64,000 nt of DNA, taken from assembly GCA_934717855.1 (NCBI GenBank), contig CAKUZI010000002.1, positions 124,001-188,000 on the forward strand, read 5' to 3'. The notes under the pieces are model-generated. The model made no database searches and was not told where the DNA came from. It was given only the letters and a program-made list of their open reading frames with translations. The position numbers and the translations under genes are program-made. Every line of letters starts with the position of its first letter. The first letter of the stretch is position 1. Below are positions 1 through 8,228 of the stretch, in pieces. This DNA is from an uncultured Candidatus Melainabacteria bacterium. Its GTDB lineage: Bacteria > Cyanobacteriota > Vampirovibrionia > Gastranaerophilales > Gastranaerophilaceae.

Positions 1-2067
1 ATGGCAGACTTAAGTGTACAACAAAGCAAACAACTAGACACTTATTTGAAAACTCACAAAAACGTGAGTCGAGAACAAGCTATAAATATGCTGTTTCCAA
101 AAACCGTCAAAACCAGTTCTAACAAAGGATTACAGATTGAGAAATCAGGGAAGACTCAACGCTCTACCACTAAGAAAACTAGCTACAATTTAAATACAAA
201 TTCTGCGAAACAAGGTTCAATACTTGCTGACAAATTGTATAATCAAATCGAGGGCGCAAGTCTTAATGCCAATACTATAAAATTATTAAAACAAATTAAC
301 CCTGAAAATGTTCTTTTTGTTCTTGATGCATACAACAAAAAAACTAAAGGGAAAGAATCTTTGGCTCAGGCTGTTGATAACGAATGGGGATTAGATGCAA
401 CAACTGTAAAAGAATACATCTGTCCTGCTCTTGTAAAACTTGCAAAAAATAAAAATATAAGCGGAATATATTTTGGCGATTACATGAAAAAGCAAGACAT
501 TAAGTCTTTAAATAACTGGATTAACAACGCATCAACTCAAATTAAAACTTCTTTGGGAGTGAACTTAGCAGAAACTACAGTTATAAAAAAGAATACAGAA
601 ATACAAACCTTGGCTAACCTCCCAATAAAACCACAAAAACCAAATATTGACAAAATGGTTGAAAATTATAACGAGCGAAATTTTCAACGTCAAGGCAAAG
701 AGCTTGGACGCAGTATATACAAACAAATCAATGGGCTTAGCGACCCTTATAAAACTAGAGTTTATTTAGATAGAATAAACCAATATAACATTGTTTCTGT
801 TATGAAAGAATACGAAAAACAATCTGAAGGCAAAGAGAATCTAATAGATGGTATTAAAACTGAATGGGGGCTTAATGAACAAGATTTTAACAAATTTCTA
901 TCAAATCTATATTTTTACGCAGAAAGACGTGGAATAAAAATTAAAGATATAGAAAATTCCGAAGACAGCTTTAACATAAAAGGAGCAAAAAAGTTATATG
1001 CAAGAATTAATAACGCAGAAAAGGGTAAGATAATCTCTTTAGCCCCATATAGAACTCTATTTGGCAACCAATACTACAGTAAAGAATTCCAAAAGAAAAC
1101 TGGGGTTTCTATAGAAAACGCTATCCTTAATGACCCAACAATTAGTAGAAATAAAAAAATTGATTTAGTAAGAAACGAGTTCACAACTTGGGCTTCCGTT
1201 GCATATGGGAGAAAAATTAATATTTCTGACATCATTAAAGATGCAAACAGTGATTTACAAGACCTTTGTAACAATAAGCTTAGTTTTTCAAGATATGCAA
1301 ACTTGTACGATACAACTATGGAACGCTTGCGTACTAGAGTGTTTTCAACTCCTGAAAAGCTGCCAACTTATAAAGTTAATGGAAAATTTGACAATAACTT
1401 TGCACAAGGAGAAACTGGAGACTGTTGGTTACTTGCGGCAATAAAAGGAATTTCCAGAACCACAAGAGGTTTAAAGATTTTAAATAATAGTATTAAAGTA
1501 AATAACAACGGAACTGTTGATGTTCATTTAATAGGTGTAAATAAAACCTACACAATATCACAAAAAGAAATCAATAGTGCAACAGAACTTTCTTCTGGAA
1601 ATGGAAATGTTAGAGCAATAGAAATTGCTGTAAACAGATATTTACGAGAAACATACAAAAATAAAAATGGCTACAAAGCATCTATTGATGGTAATTTCGA
1701 GACAACAGCATATAAAATACTTACCGGTAAAAATGGGCACACTTTCCCTTTAGGTTCAGTAATGGATCAAATTTTTAACCCAGATTTTTATGAAAGGATA
1801 CCTATTTCTGATAGTAGCATAAACTTTTTTAACAACAAAAATCAAATAACATGCGTATCTTCAACTGGTAATAAAAAAGATATTAAAGTTAAAAGTACTT
1901 CTGATAAAACAGGAATATTAACAACAGGTCATTCATATACTGTTACGCATGCAGACCAGCAATTTGTCTACTTGATAAATCCATGGGATACAGCAACAGA
2001 ATTAAAAGTTGACAGAACAACTTTCAAAGATTTCTTTACCGATGTAAATAAATTTGATTTAAGCTAA
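1..2067 (+). CDS. Calpain-family (C2) cysteine protease with N-terminal helical repeats
   Basis: The C-terminal third is a calpain-type papain-fold protease. It has the motif QGETGDCWLLAA with nucleophile Cys475, His644 in GHSYTVTH and Asn660 in INPWD, so the catalytic triad looks complete. Upstream are about three related helical repeats (roughly residues 79-155, 233-318 and 330-410). The first two share a [LI]Y-x-QI-x-G start and a later GKE-x-L...EWGL block; the third is weaker. The first 70 residues are polar and look disordered. No signal peptide is seen. Bacterial calpains are usually of unknown substrate; this one may act on host or own proteins (inference). The window opens exactly on the ATG, so a longer N-terminus cannot be excluded. 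The gene ends 9 bp inside the convergent small ORF. Confidence 0.85.
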   Translation: MADLSVQQSKQLDTYLKTHKNVSREQAINMLFPKTVKTSSNKGLQIEKSGKTQRSTTKKTSYNLNTNSAKQGSILADKLYNQIEGASLNANTIKLLKQINPENVLFVLDAYNKKTKGKESLAQAVDNEWGLDATTVKEYICPALVKLAKNKNISGIYFGDYMKKQDIKSLNNWINNASTQIKTSLGVNLAETTVIKKNTEIQTLANLPIKPQKPNIDKMVENYNERNFQRQGKELGRSIYKQINGLSDPYKTRVYLDRINQYNIVSVMKEYEKQSEGKENLIDGIKTEWGLNEQDFNKFLSNLYFYAERRGIKIKDIENSEDSFNIKGAKKLYARINNAEKGKIISLAPYRTLFGNQYYSKEFQKKTGVSIENAILNDPTISRNKKIDLVRNEFTTWASVAYGRKINISDIIKDANSDLQDLCNNKLSFSRYANLYDTTMERLRTRVFSTPEKLPTYKVNGKFDNNFAQGETGDCWLLAAIKGISRTTRGLKILNNSIKVNNNGTVDVHLIGVNKTYTISQKEINSATELSSGNGNVRAIEIAVNRYLRETYKNKNGYKASIDGNFETTAYKILTGKNGHTFPLGSVMDQIFNPDFYERIPISDSSINFFNNKNQITCVSSTGNKKDIKVKSTSDKTGILTTGHSYTVTHADQQFVYLINPWDTATELKVDRTTFKDFFTDVNKFDLS

Positions 2068-2268
2068 CAAATCCAAACTATTTGCTTGAGCTCCACCGGC
2101 TACTCTTGGATGATTTAAATTATAATTTCCATTAGTTTGTTGAGAAAACAGACCGGAATTAAACGGATTGTTTTCTGTCCTGTTCGATCTATTGTTATCT
2201 CCAAACAATTGAACAGGATTTACTTTAAAAATATTATTCGGTTGTACTTTATCAATTCCGTTAATCAT
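2059..2268 (-). CDS. Small Asn-rich hypothetical protein
   Basis: This is a 69-residue protein starting MINGIDKVQPNN, rich in Asn, Gln and Phe, with no membrane segment and no recognised domain. The ATG at 2268 was chosen because AAGGAC lies 6 bp upstream; a longer in-frame reading to 2316 has no such site. It converges with the calpain gene and overlaps its end by 9 bp. Its short hydrophobic start followed by polar low-complexity sequence resembles the starts of several other lineage-specific proteins in this window. Function is unknown. Confidence 0.5.
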   Translation of the reverse strand: MINGIDKVQPNNIFKVNPVQLFGDNNRSNRTENNPFNSGLFSQQTNGNYNLNHPRVAGGAQANSLDLLA

Positions 2269-2358
2269 AATTTTGTCCTTATTTATTATAAAACCTGAAA
2301 AATTTTTTATTTTCAAATTTTACAAAAATTGTTACATATTTAATAAATTAGCAAAACT

Positions 2359-3137
2359 CTATGGCAAACAATCCCAATAACTTTTTTCGCTATCATCCGG
2401 ACACTTATTTTCTAATGCATATTTGGTACAAATAAAACCATTCTCATTGTTGTGCGAATTCCTTGAGCAAGCACCTTCAGTCCATTTATAACCAAAATTT
2501 GTAGTACCATACGCACCATCACAACCTTCTTCTCCTTTTTGACAAGTTCTCCACTGAGCATCAAACGACTTCAATTTACAATCTTTCTTATTTAAATAAA
2601 AGAAAAATAAATCATGCCCATAGGCATTCGGACCTTTACTAAAGCCATTTGTATCAAAGCTTACCATAGTTCCATATGTATTATTTGTACAAAGCGCCAA
2701 AGTTGTTCCATCTGCAGTTATTAAGTATAAATATGGCGCTTGCCAAGCAGTATTGTCAAAACAATTAGGATGAATAACAGCATTTGTTGCTTCCAAATTA
2801 TATGTTTTAAATTGATATCCCAATTCTCGTTTTGCAAAATTCCCTGATTTTATCACTTTAAATTTATCAGTTATATATTGAATAATATTATCAGCTTGGT
2901 CTCTCTCGCAACTACCTAATTCCATTTCCATTCCCTGCGATGCTTGAGAAATAAGAGAATAACTTTTCTTAAAACGTGTTTCCAACTCTTTATGTTTATA
3001 TTTTGAAATTAGTACCGGAAGAGTCAACGCAGCAACCACACCAATGATACCAAGGGTAATAAGCACTTCCGCTAACGTAAACGCCCTGCGGCGATTGCCC
3101 CCCCCCCGATGATAAATTTTTCACAAAGGTTTTTCAT
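2359..3137 (-). CDS. Type IV prepilin-like protein, out of frame at a poly-G tract (putatively phase-variable)
   Basis: The body encodes a prepilin: AFTLAEVLITLGIIGVV is the class III signal region with Glu at +5, followed by a hydrophobic helix and a Cys-rich globular part with a DTNG...PNAYGHD motif near the middle of the C-terminal half. The best start is the ATG at 3137, with GGAG 5 bp upstream. It reads MKNLCEKFII and then a run of ten G. With ten G the frame runs into TAG after about 21 codons. With eight or eleven G it would continue through GNRRRAFTLAEV into the pilin. An internal ATG at 3066 lies inside the signal helix and has no ribosome site, so it is not a credible start. As assembled, the gene is probably OFF. 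An assembly error in the homopolymer is the main alternative. Confidence 0.75.
3098..3107. repeat. Poly-C/G tract (10 nt) in prepilin leader
   Basis: Ten consecutive C on the + strand (G in the coding sense) lie about 30 bases after the start codon of the prepilin read from 3137. Runs this long are very unlikely by chance in DNA of this composition. Homopolymeric G/C tracts in reading frames are the classic substrate of slipped-strand phase variation in other bacteria. Compare the equal-length tract at 27455-27464. Confidence 0.9.
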
Positions 3138-3155
3138 AAAATCTCCTTAAATTAT

Positions 3156-3671
3156 CTATTGATCGCTTTCGTGATGATCTTTATCTTTCATCAATTTTGC
3201 AAAATCAGACGGTTTGATACTTTGAACAAACTTTTTAAATTCTTGCGCTTCTTCTTCATCTTTTGCAGAATCTGTAGAAACAGAACCATTTGAAATCACA
3301 TTCGCAGTAACAAAAATAGGAGCATCAACTCTTATCGCAACCGCAATAGCATCAGACGGACGAGAATCAATTTCCAAAGTATTTCCCTCATCATTTGTTA
3401 AAAATAAAGTTGCATAATAAGTATCTTTTTCTACATCATTAATCTCTACTTTATCAAGTTTATAGCCAGTTTTTTCAATAATACTTATAATCAAATCATG
3501 TGTCATCGGACGAGCCACAGAAAGATTTTCAATTTTTCTAATAATTGCACTAGCTTCTGCTGAGCCAATCCATATAGGAAGAGCTTTTCTATTTTCTTTA
3601 TCGTGAAGAACAACTATCGGAGAACCGGTTCTTGTATCTAGGGCAATCCCCATAACTTTCATTTCAATCAT
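3156..3671 (-). CDS. Bifunctional nuclease family protein (DUF151)
   Basis: A 171-residue protein matching the DUF151 / BFN domain over its first 130 residues. The block around GSPIVVLHDKENRKALPIWI is typical, as is the later SRPSDAIAVAIR motif. The family includes plant and bacterial proteins with reported RNase/DNase activity, but its bacterial role is poorly defined. The C-terminal 40 residues are charged and acidic. An AGAGGT ribosome site precedes the ATG at 3671. It lies just upstream of the phase-variable prepilin on the same strand but is probably unrelated to it. Confidence 0.85.
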   Translation of the reverse strand: MIEMKVMGIALDTRTGSPIVVLHDKENRKALPIWIGSAEASAIIRKIENLSVARPMTHDLIISIIEKTGYKLDKVEINDVEKDTYYATLFLTNDEGNTLEIDSRPSDAIAVAIRVDAPIFVTANVISNGSVSTDSAKDEEEAQEFKKFVQSIKPSDFAKLMKDKDHHESDQ

Positions 3672-3740
3672 TTTACTATTTACCTCTCAGTAATGCCATT
3701 GTACCCTAATGTTCTGTGATGGTCAAGGATAATTTTAAAA

Positions 3741-4259
3741 TTACCAATTTTTTAATTGTTCCAAAATTGAACCAATTTTCTGAGCTTCTTCGGTTCCTAC
3801 ACCATCAATTGAAAATATTTCATTTTTAATAGGATTTACAACACAAAATTCATGACATAAATTCAAAAATTGCAAAGCACTTTGCGCTTCTTGATTTGAT
3901 TTGTACCAGTGAATTCCGGAAGCAGATTCTGCATGAAACTTGTAATATTCATTTGAATGAGAATATTGCCTAAATTCATTTATTGATTTTTCAAAAAGTT
4001 TCCCATAAGGGCAATCTGCTCCAGTAAAATAAATTACCACTTTTTTATCATTGTATATTTCTCTATAATCAGATGACGTTTTTAAAAAATTAATTACATC
4101 TTCTGGTAATGGCTTAATAAAATCATTTATATTATTCAAATTTCCTGATACTAAGTTTTTATTCAATGGTTGAAGCTTATTAGATTTGGTTGAACTAATA
4201 TTCAAAACAGCAATCGTAATAATCGTAAAAATAACCAAACACTTGAAAAAATTCGCCAT
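3741..4259 (-). CDS. Membrane-anchored thioredoxin-fold-like protein
   Basis: A 172-residue protein with one N-terminal hydrophobic segment (residues 4-22), an uncleaved anchor or signal peptide. The segment KKVVIYFTGADCPYGKLFEK looks like a thioredoxin-fold beta strand and active-site helix, but only one Cys is present (CPYG) where oxidoreductases have CxxC. Two more Cys occur near residues 133-138. Function is unknown: it could be a redox or thiol-binding protein outside the cytoplasm. A GGAG site lies 7 bp before the ATG. Confidence 0.55.
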   Translation of the reverse strand: MANFFKCLVIFTIITIAVLNISSTKSNKLQPLNKNLVSGNLNNINDFIKPLPEDVINFLKTSSDYREIYNDKKVVIYFTGADCPYGKLFEKSINEFRQYSHSNEYYKFHAESASGIHWYKSNQEAQSALQFLNLCHEFCVVNPIKNEIFSIDGVGTEEAQKIGSILEQLKNW

Positions 4260-4349
4260 TTATAAAGCTCCTACAATCTTTTATAAAACCAATTAATTTT
4301 ATCATATTTTTTGTAGCTTGTAAATATTGAAAAAATTATAAAAAGAAGT

Positions 4350-4377
4350 TTGCCAAAAAAAATATTTATGATACTAT
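4350..4377 (+). promoter_or_regulatory. Possible promoter of tRNA-Ser
   Basis: TTGCCA (4350-4355) and TACTAT (4372-4377) are separated by 16 bp and lie about 50 bp before the tRNA. This is a sigma-70-like match found by eye only. Confidence 0.35.
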
Positions 4378-4429
4378 TGAAATATGCACATGTCGCAATT
4401 CGTTTTGATTGCGAAAATTGAATAGAAAT

Positions 4430-4518
4430 GGAGTAATGGCCGAGTGGCTGAAGGCGGCACCCTGCTAAGGTGTTATGTGGAGCAATCTGCATCTAGGGTT
4501 CAAATCCCTATTACTCCG
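4430..4518 (+). tRNA. tRNA-Ser (anticodon GCT)
   Basis: The acceptor stem GGAGTAA (4430-4436) pairs with TTACTCC (4511-4517), with discriminator G4518 and no encoded CCA. The anticodon loop CTGCTAA (4462-4468) carries GCT, reading AGC and AGU serine codons. A long variable arm and the T-loop GGTTCAAATCC fit a class II serine tRNA of 89 nt. Confidence 0.96.
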
Positions 4519-4531
4519 TTTTTTTAGTAAT

Positions 4532-4560
4532 AAAAACCGCTCTTGCATTGAGCGGTTTTT
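4532..4560. terminator. Bidirectional terminator between tRNA-Ser and ilvE
   Basis: The stem AAAAACCGCTC (4532-4542) pairs with GAGCGGTTTTT (4550-4560) around a 7-nt loop. A/T tracts on both sides let it serve the tRNA on + and ilvE on -. Confidence 0.85.
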
Positions 4561-4586
4561 AGCATGTGATTTTATTTTATCTATCT

Positions 4587-5612
4587 TTATACAATTGTTT
4601 TTACCCAGCCATCAGGTCCTTTAATTTTTCCAAATTGAATACCTGTTAACGTATCATACAATTTTTTAGAAACCGGTCCCATTCCATTTTGAGAGTTTTC
4701 AAACACAATTTCTTTACCATGGTCATTAACTTTTCCGACCGGTGAAATTACTGCAGCAGTACCACACAAACCACATTCAACAAAATCGCCAATTTCTGAC
4801 AAATATATTTCTCTTTCTTCTGCTTCATATCCTAATTCTTTAGCCAAAACCATCAAAGAACGTCTTGTAATTGAAGGTAAAATGCTTGAAGATTTTGGAG
4901 TAACAACTTTATTATCTTTTGTTACAAAGAAGAAGTTTGCACCACCTGTTTCTTCAACTTTTGTACGAGTTTGAGCATCTAGGTACATATTTTCGCTAAA
5001 ACCCTCTTCATGTGCTTTTACGATAGGATACAAGCTCATTGCATAATTCAAACCTGCTTTAATATGGCCTGTTCCATGAGGAGCTGAACGGTCAAAATCA
5101 CTAACTTTCAAAACTATTGATCCTGAATTACCGCTCTTGAAATAAGGTCCTACCGGTGAAACAAAAATTCTAAATTGGTACTCAGTTGCAGGTTTAACCC
5201 CCATTACTGCACCTGTTGCAAACAATACAGGCCGAATATATAAAGCAGCACCTGTTCCAAAAGGCGGAACAAATTCTAAATTTGCTTTAACAACTTTTTC
5301 AACCGCATCAATAAATCTATCTTCTGGGAATGGCGGAATTTCCAAGCGTTTTGCTGTATCAATCATTCTTTTAGCATTCATATCAGGTCTGAATACAACA
5401 ACATGTCCGTCTTCTGTAGTATAAGCTTTCATTCCCTCAAAACAAGTTTGACAGTAATGAATTACCCCCGCGCACTCACTAATTGCAACTGTTGCATCTT
5501 CTGTAATACAACCATCATCCCACTTTCCATCTTTATAGTTTGCTACATATCTTTTATCTGTTTTGTAATAACCAAAACCCAAATTTGCCCAATCAATATT
5601 TTTCTTTTCCAT
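4587..5612 (-). CDS. ilvE: Branched-chain amino acid aminotransferase
   Basis: A PLP fold-type IV transaminase that interconverts Val, Leu, Ile and their 2-oxo acids, the last step of branched-chain synthesis. Recognisable blocks are CFEGMKAY near residue 60, the GTGAALYIRP segment, and the C-terminal EIGDFVECGLCGTAAVISPV block typical of the eukaryote-like BCAT subgroup. The length of 341 residues is normal. The ATG at 5612 (MEKKNIDWANLGFGY) was chosen because family members begin there; a GTG four codons upstream at 5624 is an alternative. Neither has a strong ribosome site. Confidence 0.93.
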   Translation of the reverse strand: MEKKNIDWANLGFGYYKTDKRYVANYKDGKWDDGCITEDATVAISECAGVIHYCQTCFEGMKAYTTEDGHVVVFRPDMNAKRMIDTAKRLEIPPFPEDRFIDAVEKVVKANLEFVPPFGTGAALYIRPVLFATGAVMGVKPATEYQFRIFVSPVGPYFKSGNSGSIVLKVSDFDRSAPHGTGHIKAGLNYAMSLYPIVKAHEEGFSENMYLDAQTRTKVEETGGANFFFVTKDNKVVTPKSSSILPSITRRSLMVLAKELGYEAEEREIYLSEIGDFVECGLCGTAAVISPVGKVNDHGKEIVFENSQNGMGPVSKKLYDTLTGIQFGKIKGPDGWVKTIV

Positions 5613-5778
5613 GAATAACCACACTTTCTTTTTTCTCTATGTTAGGAAAATATTCCTTATATGTCAAATTTTTAACCTGTTTGTTAAAAGATTTCTTTAC
5701 ATGTATAGACAATTTTATTAATCATGTAGTATATTTATAATAAAGTATTTGGCACTTATATTTATAGGAGGGAAATAA

Positions 5779-7845
5779 ATGGAGTTAACATTAGAAAAAA
5801 ACTCGGCATCTACTGATTTTATCGGTGGGAAATGGCAACAAGAAATTAACGTTAGAGACTTTATTCAAAAAAATTACACACCTTATGAGGGTGATTCAAG
5901 CTTTTTGGCTGACGCAACAGATGCTACAAAAAAATTGTGGCAAGAGTGCTGTGATTTATTAAAAAAAGAACGCGATAACGGCGGAGTTCTTGATATGGAT
6001 ACAAAAATTGTATCAACAATCACATCTCACGGTGCAGGCTACATTGACAAAAACTTAGAAACAATTGTAGGTTTGCAAACAGATGCTCCTCTAAAACGTT
6101 CTATGCAACCATTTGGCGGAATTCGAATGGCTGAAACAGCTTGCAAATCTTATGGATATGAAGTTGAACCAGAAGTTTCAGAAGTTTTTACAAAATATAG
6201 AAAAACACACAACCAAGGTGTTTTTGATGTTTATACACCTGAAATGAAGACAGCAAGACATTCTGCAATTATTACAGGGCTTCCTGACGCTTACGGAAGA
6301 GGTAGAATTATCGGAGATTACAGACGTGTTGCCCTATATGGTATCAATAGATTAATTGAAGACAAGCAAGAACAATTTAAGTCTCTTGAGGGAGAAATGA
6401 CTCCTGAAAGAATTCAATTAAGAGAAGAAATTACAGACCAAATAAAAGCTCTTAAAGAAATGATTGAATTAGGTAAAATCTACGGATTTGACATTTCTCA
6501 ACCGGCTAAAAACGCTAAAGAAGCTGTTCAATGGTTATATTTTGGGTATCTGTCAGCTATTAAAGAACAAAACGGTGCTGCGATGAGTATCGGTAGAACT
6601 TCAACTTTCTTAGATATCTACATCGAAAGAGATTTGAAAAACGGAACTTTAACAGAAGCAGAAGCACAAGAATTAATTGATCATTTCATTATGAAATTGA
6701 GATTGGTAAAATTTGCGAGAACACCTGAATACAACGAATTATTCTCAGGCGATCCAACTTGGGTGACAGAATCAATTGGTGGTATGGGAGTTGATGGAAG
6801 AACTCTTGTAACAAAGAACTCTTTCAGATACTTGCACACTCTTGAAAACCTTGGAACTGCTCCAGAACCAAACTTAACAGTATTATGGTCAAAAAGATTG
6901 CCACACAACTTCAAACAGTATTGTGCTCATATTTCAATTAAAACATCTTCTATTCAATACGAAAACGACGACATGATGAGAGTAACTCATGGCGATGATT
7001 ATGCAATCGCATGTTGTGTATCTTCAATGGTTGTCGGCAAAGAAATGCAATTCTTCGGAGCTCGTGCAAACCTTGCAAAATGTTTGCTATATGCAATTAA
7101 TGGCGGTATTGATGAAAGATTAAAAACTCAAGTTGGGCCAAAATACAGACCAATTACATCTGAATATCTTGATTATGACGAAGTAATGGACAAATACAAC
7201 GATATGATGGAATGGCTTGCAGGCTTATATGTAAATACTTTGAATATCATTCACTATATGCATGACAAGTACTGTTACGAAAAAGCACAAATGGCTCTTC
7301 ACGACAGAGACGTAAAACGTTATTTTGCAACAGGTATTGCAGGACTTTCAGTTGTTGCGGATTCTCTTTCTGCAATTAAATATGCAAAAGTTAAAGCAAT
7401 TCGTGATGAAGATGGAATTGTAGTAGATTACGAAGTTGAAGGAGATTATCCAAAATACGGTAACAATGATGACAGAGTAGACCAAATCGCTGTAGACTTA
7501 GTTCACAACTTCATGTCAAAAATCAGAAAACACTACACCTACAGAAATTCAGTTCCTACAATGTCAATATTGACAATCACATCAAACGTTGTTTACGGAA
7601 AGAAAACAGGTAACACTCCTGACGGAAGAAAAGCCGGAATTCCACTTGCTCCGGGAGCAAACCCAATGCACGGAAGAGATTCAAATGGAGCTGCTGCATC
7701 ACTTGCATCAGTTGCAAAACTTCCATTTAATGACGCACAAGACGGAATTTCAAACACATTCTCAATCATTCCAAACGCTTTGGGCAAAGACGAAGTGTTT
7801 ATGGGCGATTTGAACGTATGTTTTGATTGCGGATGTGCAGAATAA
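5779..7845 (+). CDS. pflB: Pyruvate formate-lyase, catalytic barrel only (split enzyme, N-terminal piece)
   Basis: Converts pyruvate and CoA to formate and acetyl-CoA, the anaerobic route from pyruvate. The 688 residues match the alpha/beta barrel of PFL. The catalytic pair Cys412-Cys413 sits in IACCVSSMVVG, and the late block PDGRKAGIPLAPGANPMHGRD is conserved. The protein stops soon after SIIPNALGKDE, just where a normal PFL continues into the glycyl-radical loop. It ends instead with a short Cys-containing tail, NVCFDCGCAE. The radical Gly is encoded by the next gene, 49 bp on. A strong GGAGGG site precedes the start. Activity presumably needs both proteins together (inference). Confidence 0.93.
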   Translation: MELTLEKNSASTDFIGGKWQQEINVRDFIQKNYTPYEGDSSFLADATDATKKLWQECCDLLKKERDNGGVLDMDTKIVSTITSHGAGYIDKNLETIVGLQTDAPLKRSMQPFGGIRMAETACKSYGYEVEPEVSEVFTKYRKTHNQGVFDVYTPEMKTARHSAIITGLPDAYGRGRIIGDYRRVALYGINRLIEDKQEQFKSLEGEMTPERIQLREEITDQIKALKEMIELGKIYGFDISQPAKNAKEAVQWLYFGYLSAIKEQNGAAMSIGRTSTFLDIYIERDLKNGTLTEAEAQELIDHFIMKLRLVKFARTPEYNELFSGDPTWVTESIGGMGVDGRTLVTKNSFRYLHTLENLGTAPEPNLTVLWSKRLPHNFKQYCAHISIKTSSIQYENDDMMRVTHGDDYAIACCVSSMVVGKEMQFFGARANLAKCLLYAINGGIDERLKTQVGPKYRPITSEYLDYDEVMDKYNDMMEWLAGLYVNTLNIIHYMHDKYCYEKAQMALHDRDVKRYFATGIAGLSVVADSLSAIKYAKVKAIRDEDGIVVDYEVEGDYPKYGNNDDRVDQIAVDLVHNFMSKIRKHYTYRNSVPTMSILTITSNVVYGKKTGNTPDGRKAGIPLAPGANPMHGRDSNGAAASLASVAKLPFNDAQDGISNTFSIIPNALGKDEVFMGDLNVCFDCGCAE

Positions 7846-7894
7846 CGGAACAGAAGCAAGTTGAAAAATTTTAAATTATAGAAAGGGAAAAATT

Positions 7895-8134
7895 ATGCCT
7901 ACAACAATGCAGGAAGAAAATTTAATAAACCTAATTGATGGTTACGTAGAAAAAGGCGGACACCACTTGAACGTAAACGTATTTAACAGAGAAACATTGC
8001 TTGATGCTCAAGCACACCCTGAAAAATATCCACAATTAACAGTAAGAGTTTCAGGTTATGCCGTAAACTTTATTAAGCTTACAAAAGAGCAACAAGACGA
8101 CGTTATTTCCAGAACTTTCCATAGTGCTCTGTAA
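7895..8134 (+). CDS. Separate glycyl-radical domain of pyruvate formate-lyase (C-terminal piece)
   Basis: This 79-residue protein is the C-terminal domain of PFL. From NLIDGYVEKGGHHLNVNVFN onward it aligns with the end of full-length enzymes, and Gly54 in RVSGYAVNF is the radical-bearing residue. It has its own ribosome site (AAAGGG, 6 bp before ATG) and a short new N-terminus (MPTTMQEE), so this is a real gene and not a frameshifted tail. It resembles the stand-alone GrcA/YfiD repair domain, but here the main protein lacks its own radical domain, so this piece should be obligatory. PflA, encoded next, would be the expected enzyme to make the radical. Confidence 0.93.
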   Translation: MPTTMQEENLINLIDGYVEKGGHHLNVNVFNRETLLDAQAHPEKYPQLTVRVSGYAVNFIKLTKEQQDDVISRTFHSAL

Positions 8135-8192
8135 AATACAAAGGCTCTAAAATATAGATTGGGTATATTTGCCCAACACCAACTTAAAAGTA

Positions 8193-8220
8193 GGGCGGGG
8201 TACCTACCCCGCCTTTGTTT
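8193..8220 (+). terminator. GC-rich hairpin between the PFL genes and pflA
   Basis: GGCGGGGTA (8194-8202) pairs with TACCCCGCC (8205-8213), followed by TTTGTTT. In such AT-rich DNA it stands out as an intrinsic terminator. It lies 9 bp before the pflA start, so it may attenuate pflA relative to the two PFL subunit genes. Confidence 0.75.
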
Positions 8221-8228
8221 ATAAAAAT

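Noticed and set aside
4271..4492. 73-residue open frame on the - strand
   Set aside because: It overlaps the tRNA-Ser gene and has no coding character.
5644..5657. Dyad AGGAA-AATA-TTCCT between ilvE and pflB as an operator
   Set aside because: The 5-bp arms are too short to stand out in AT-rich DNA.
7846..7894. Frameshift joining the two PFL pieces
   Set aside because: The catalytic piece has a proper stop, the second has its own ribosome site and start, and the 49 bases between do not encode the missing conserved linker in another frame.
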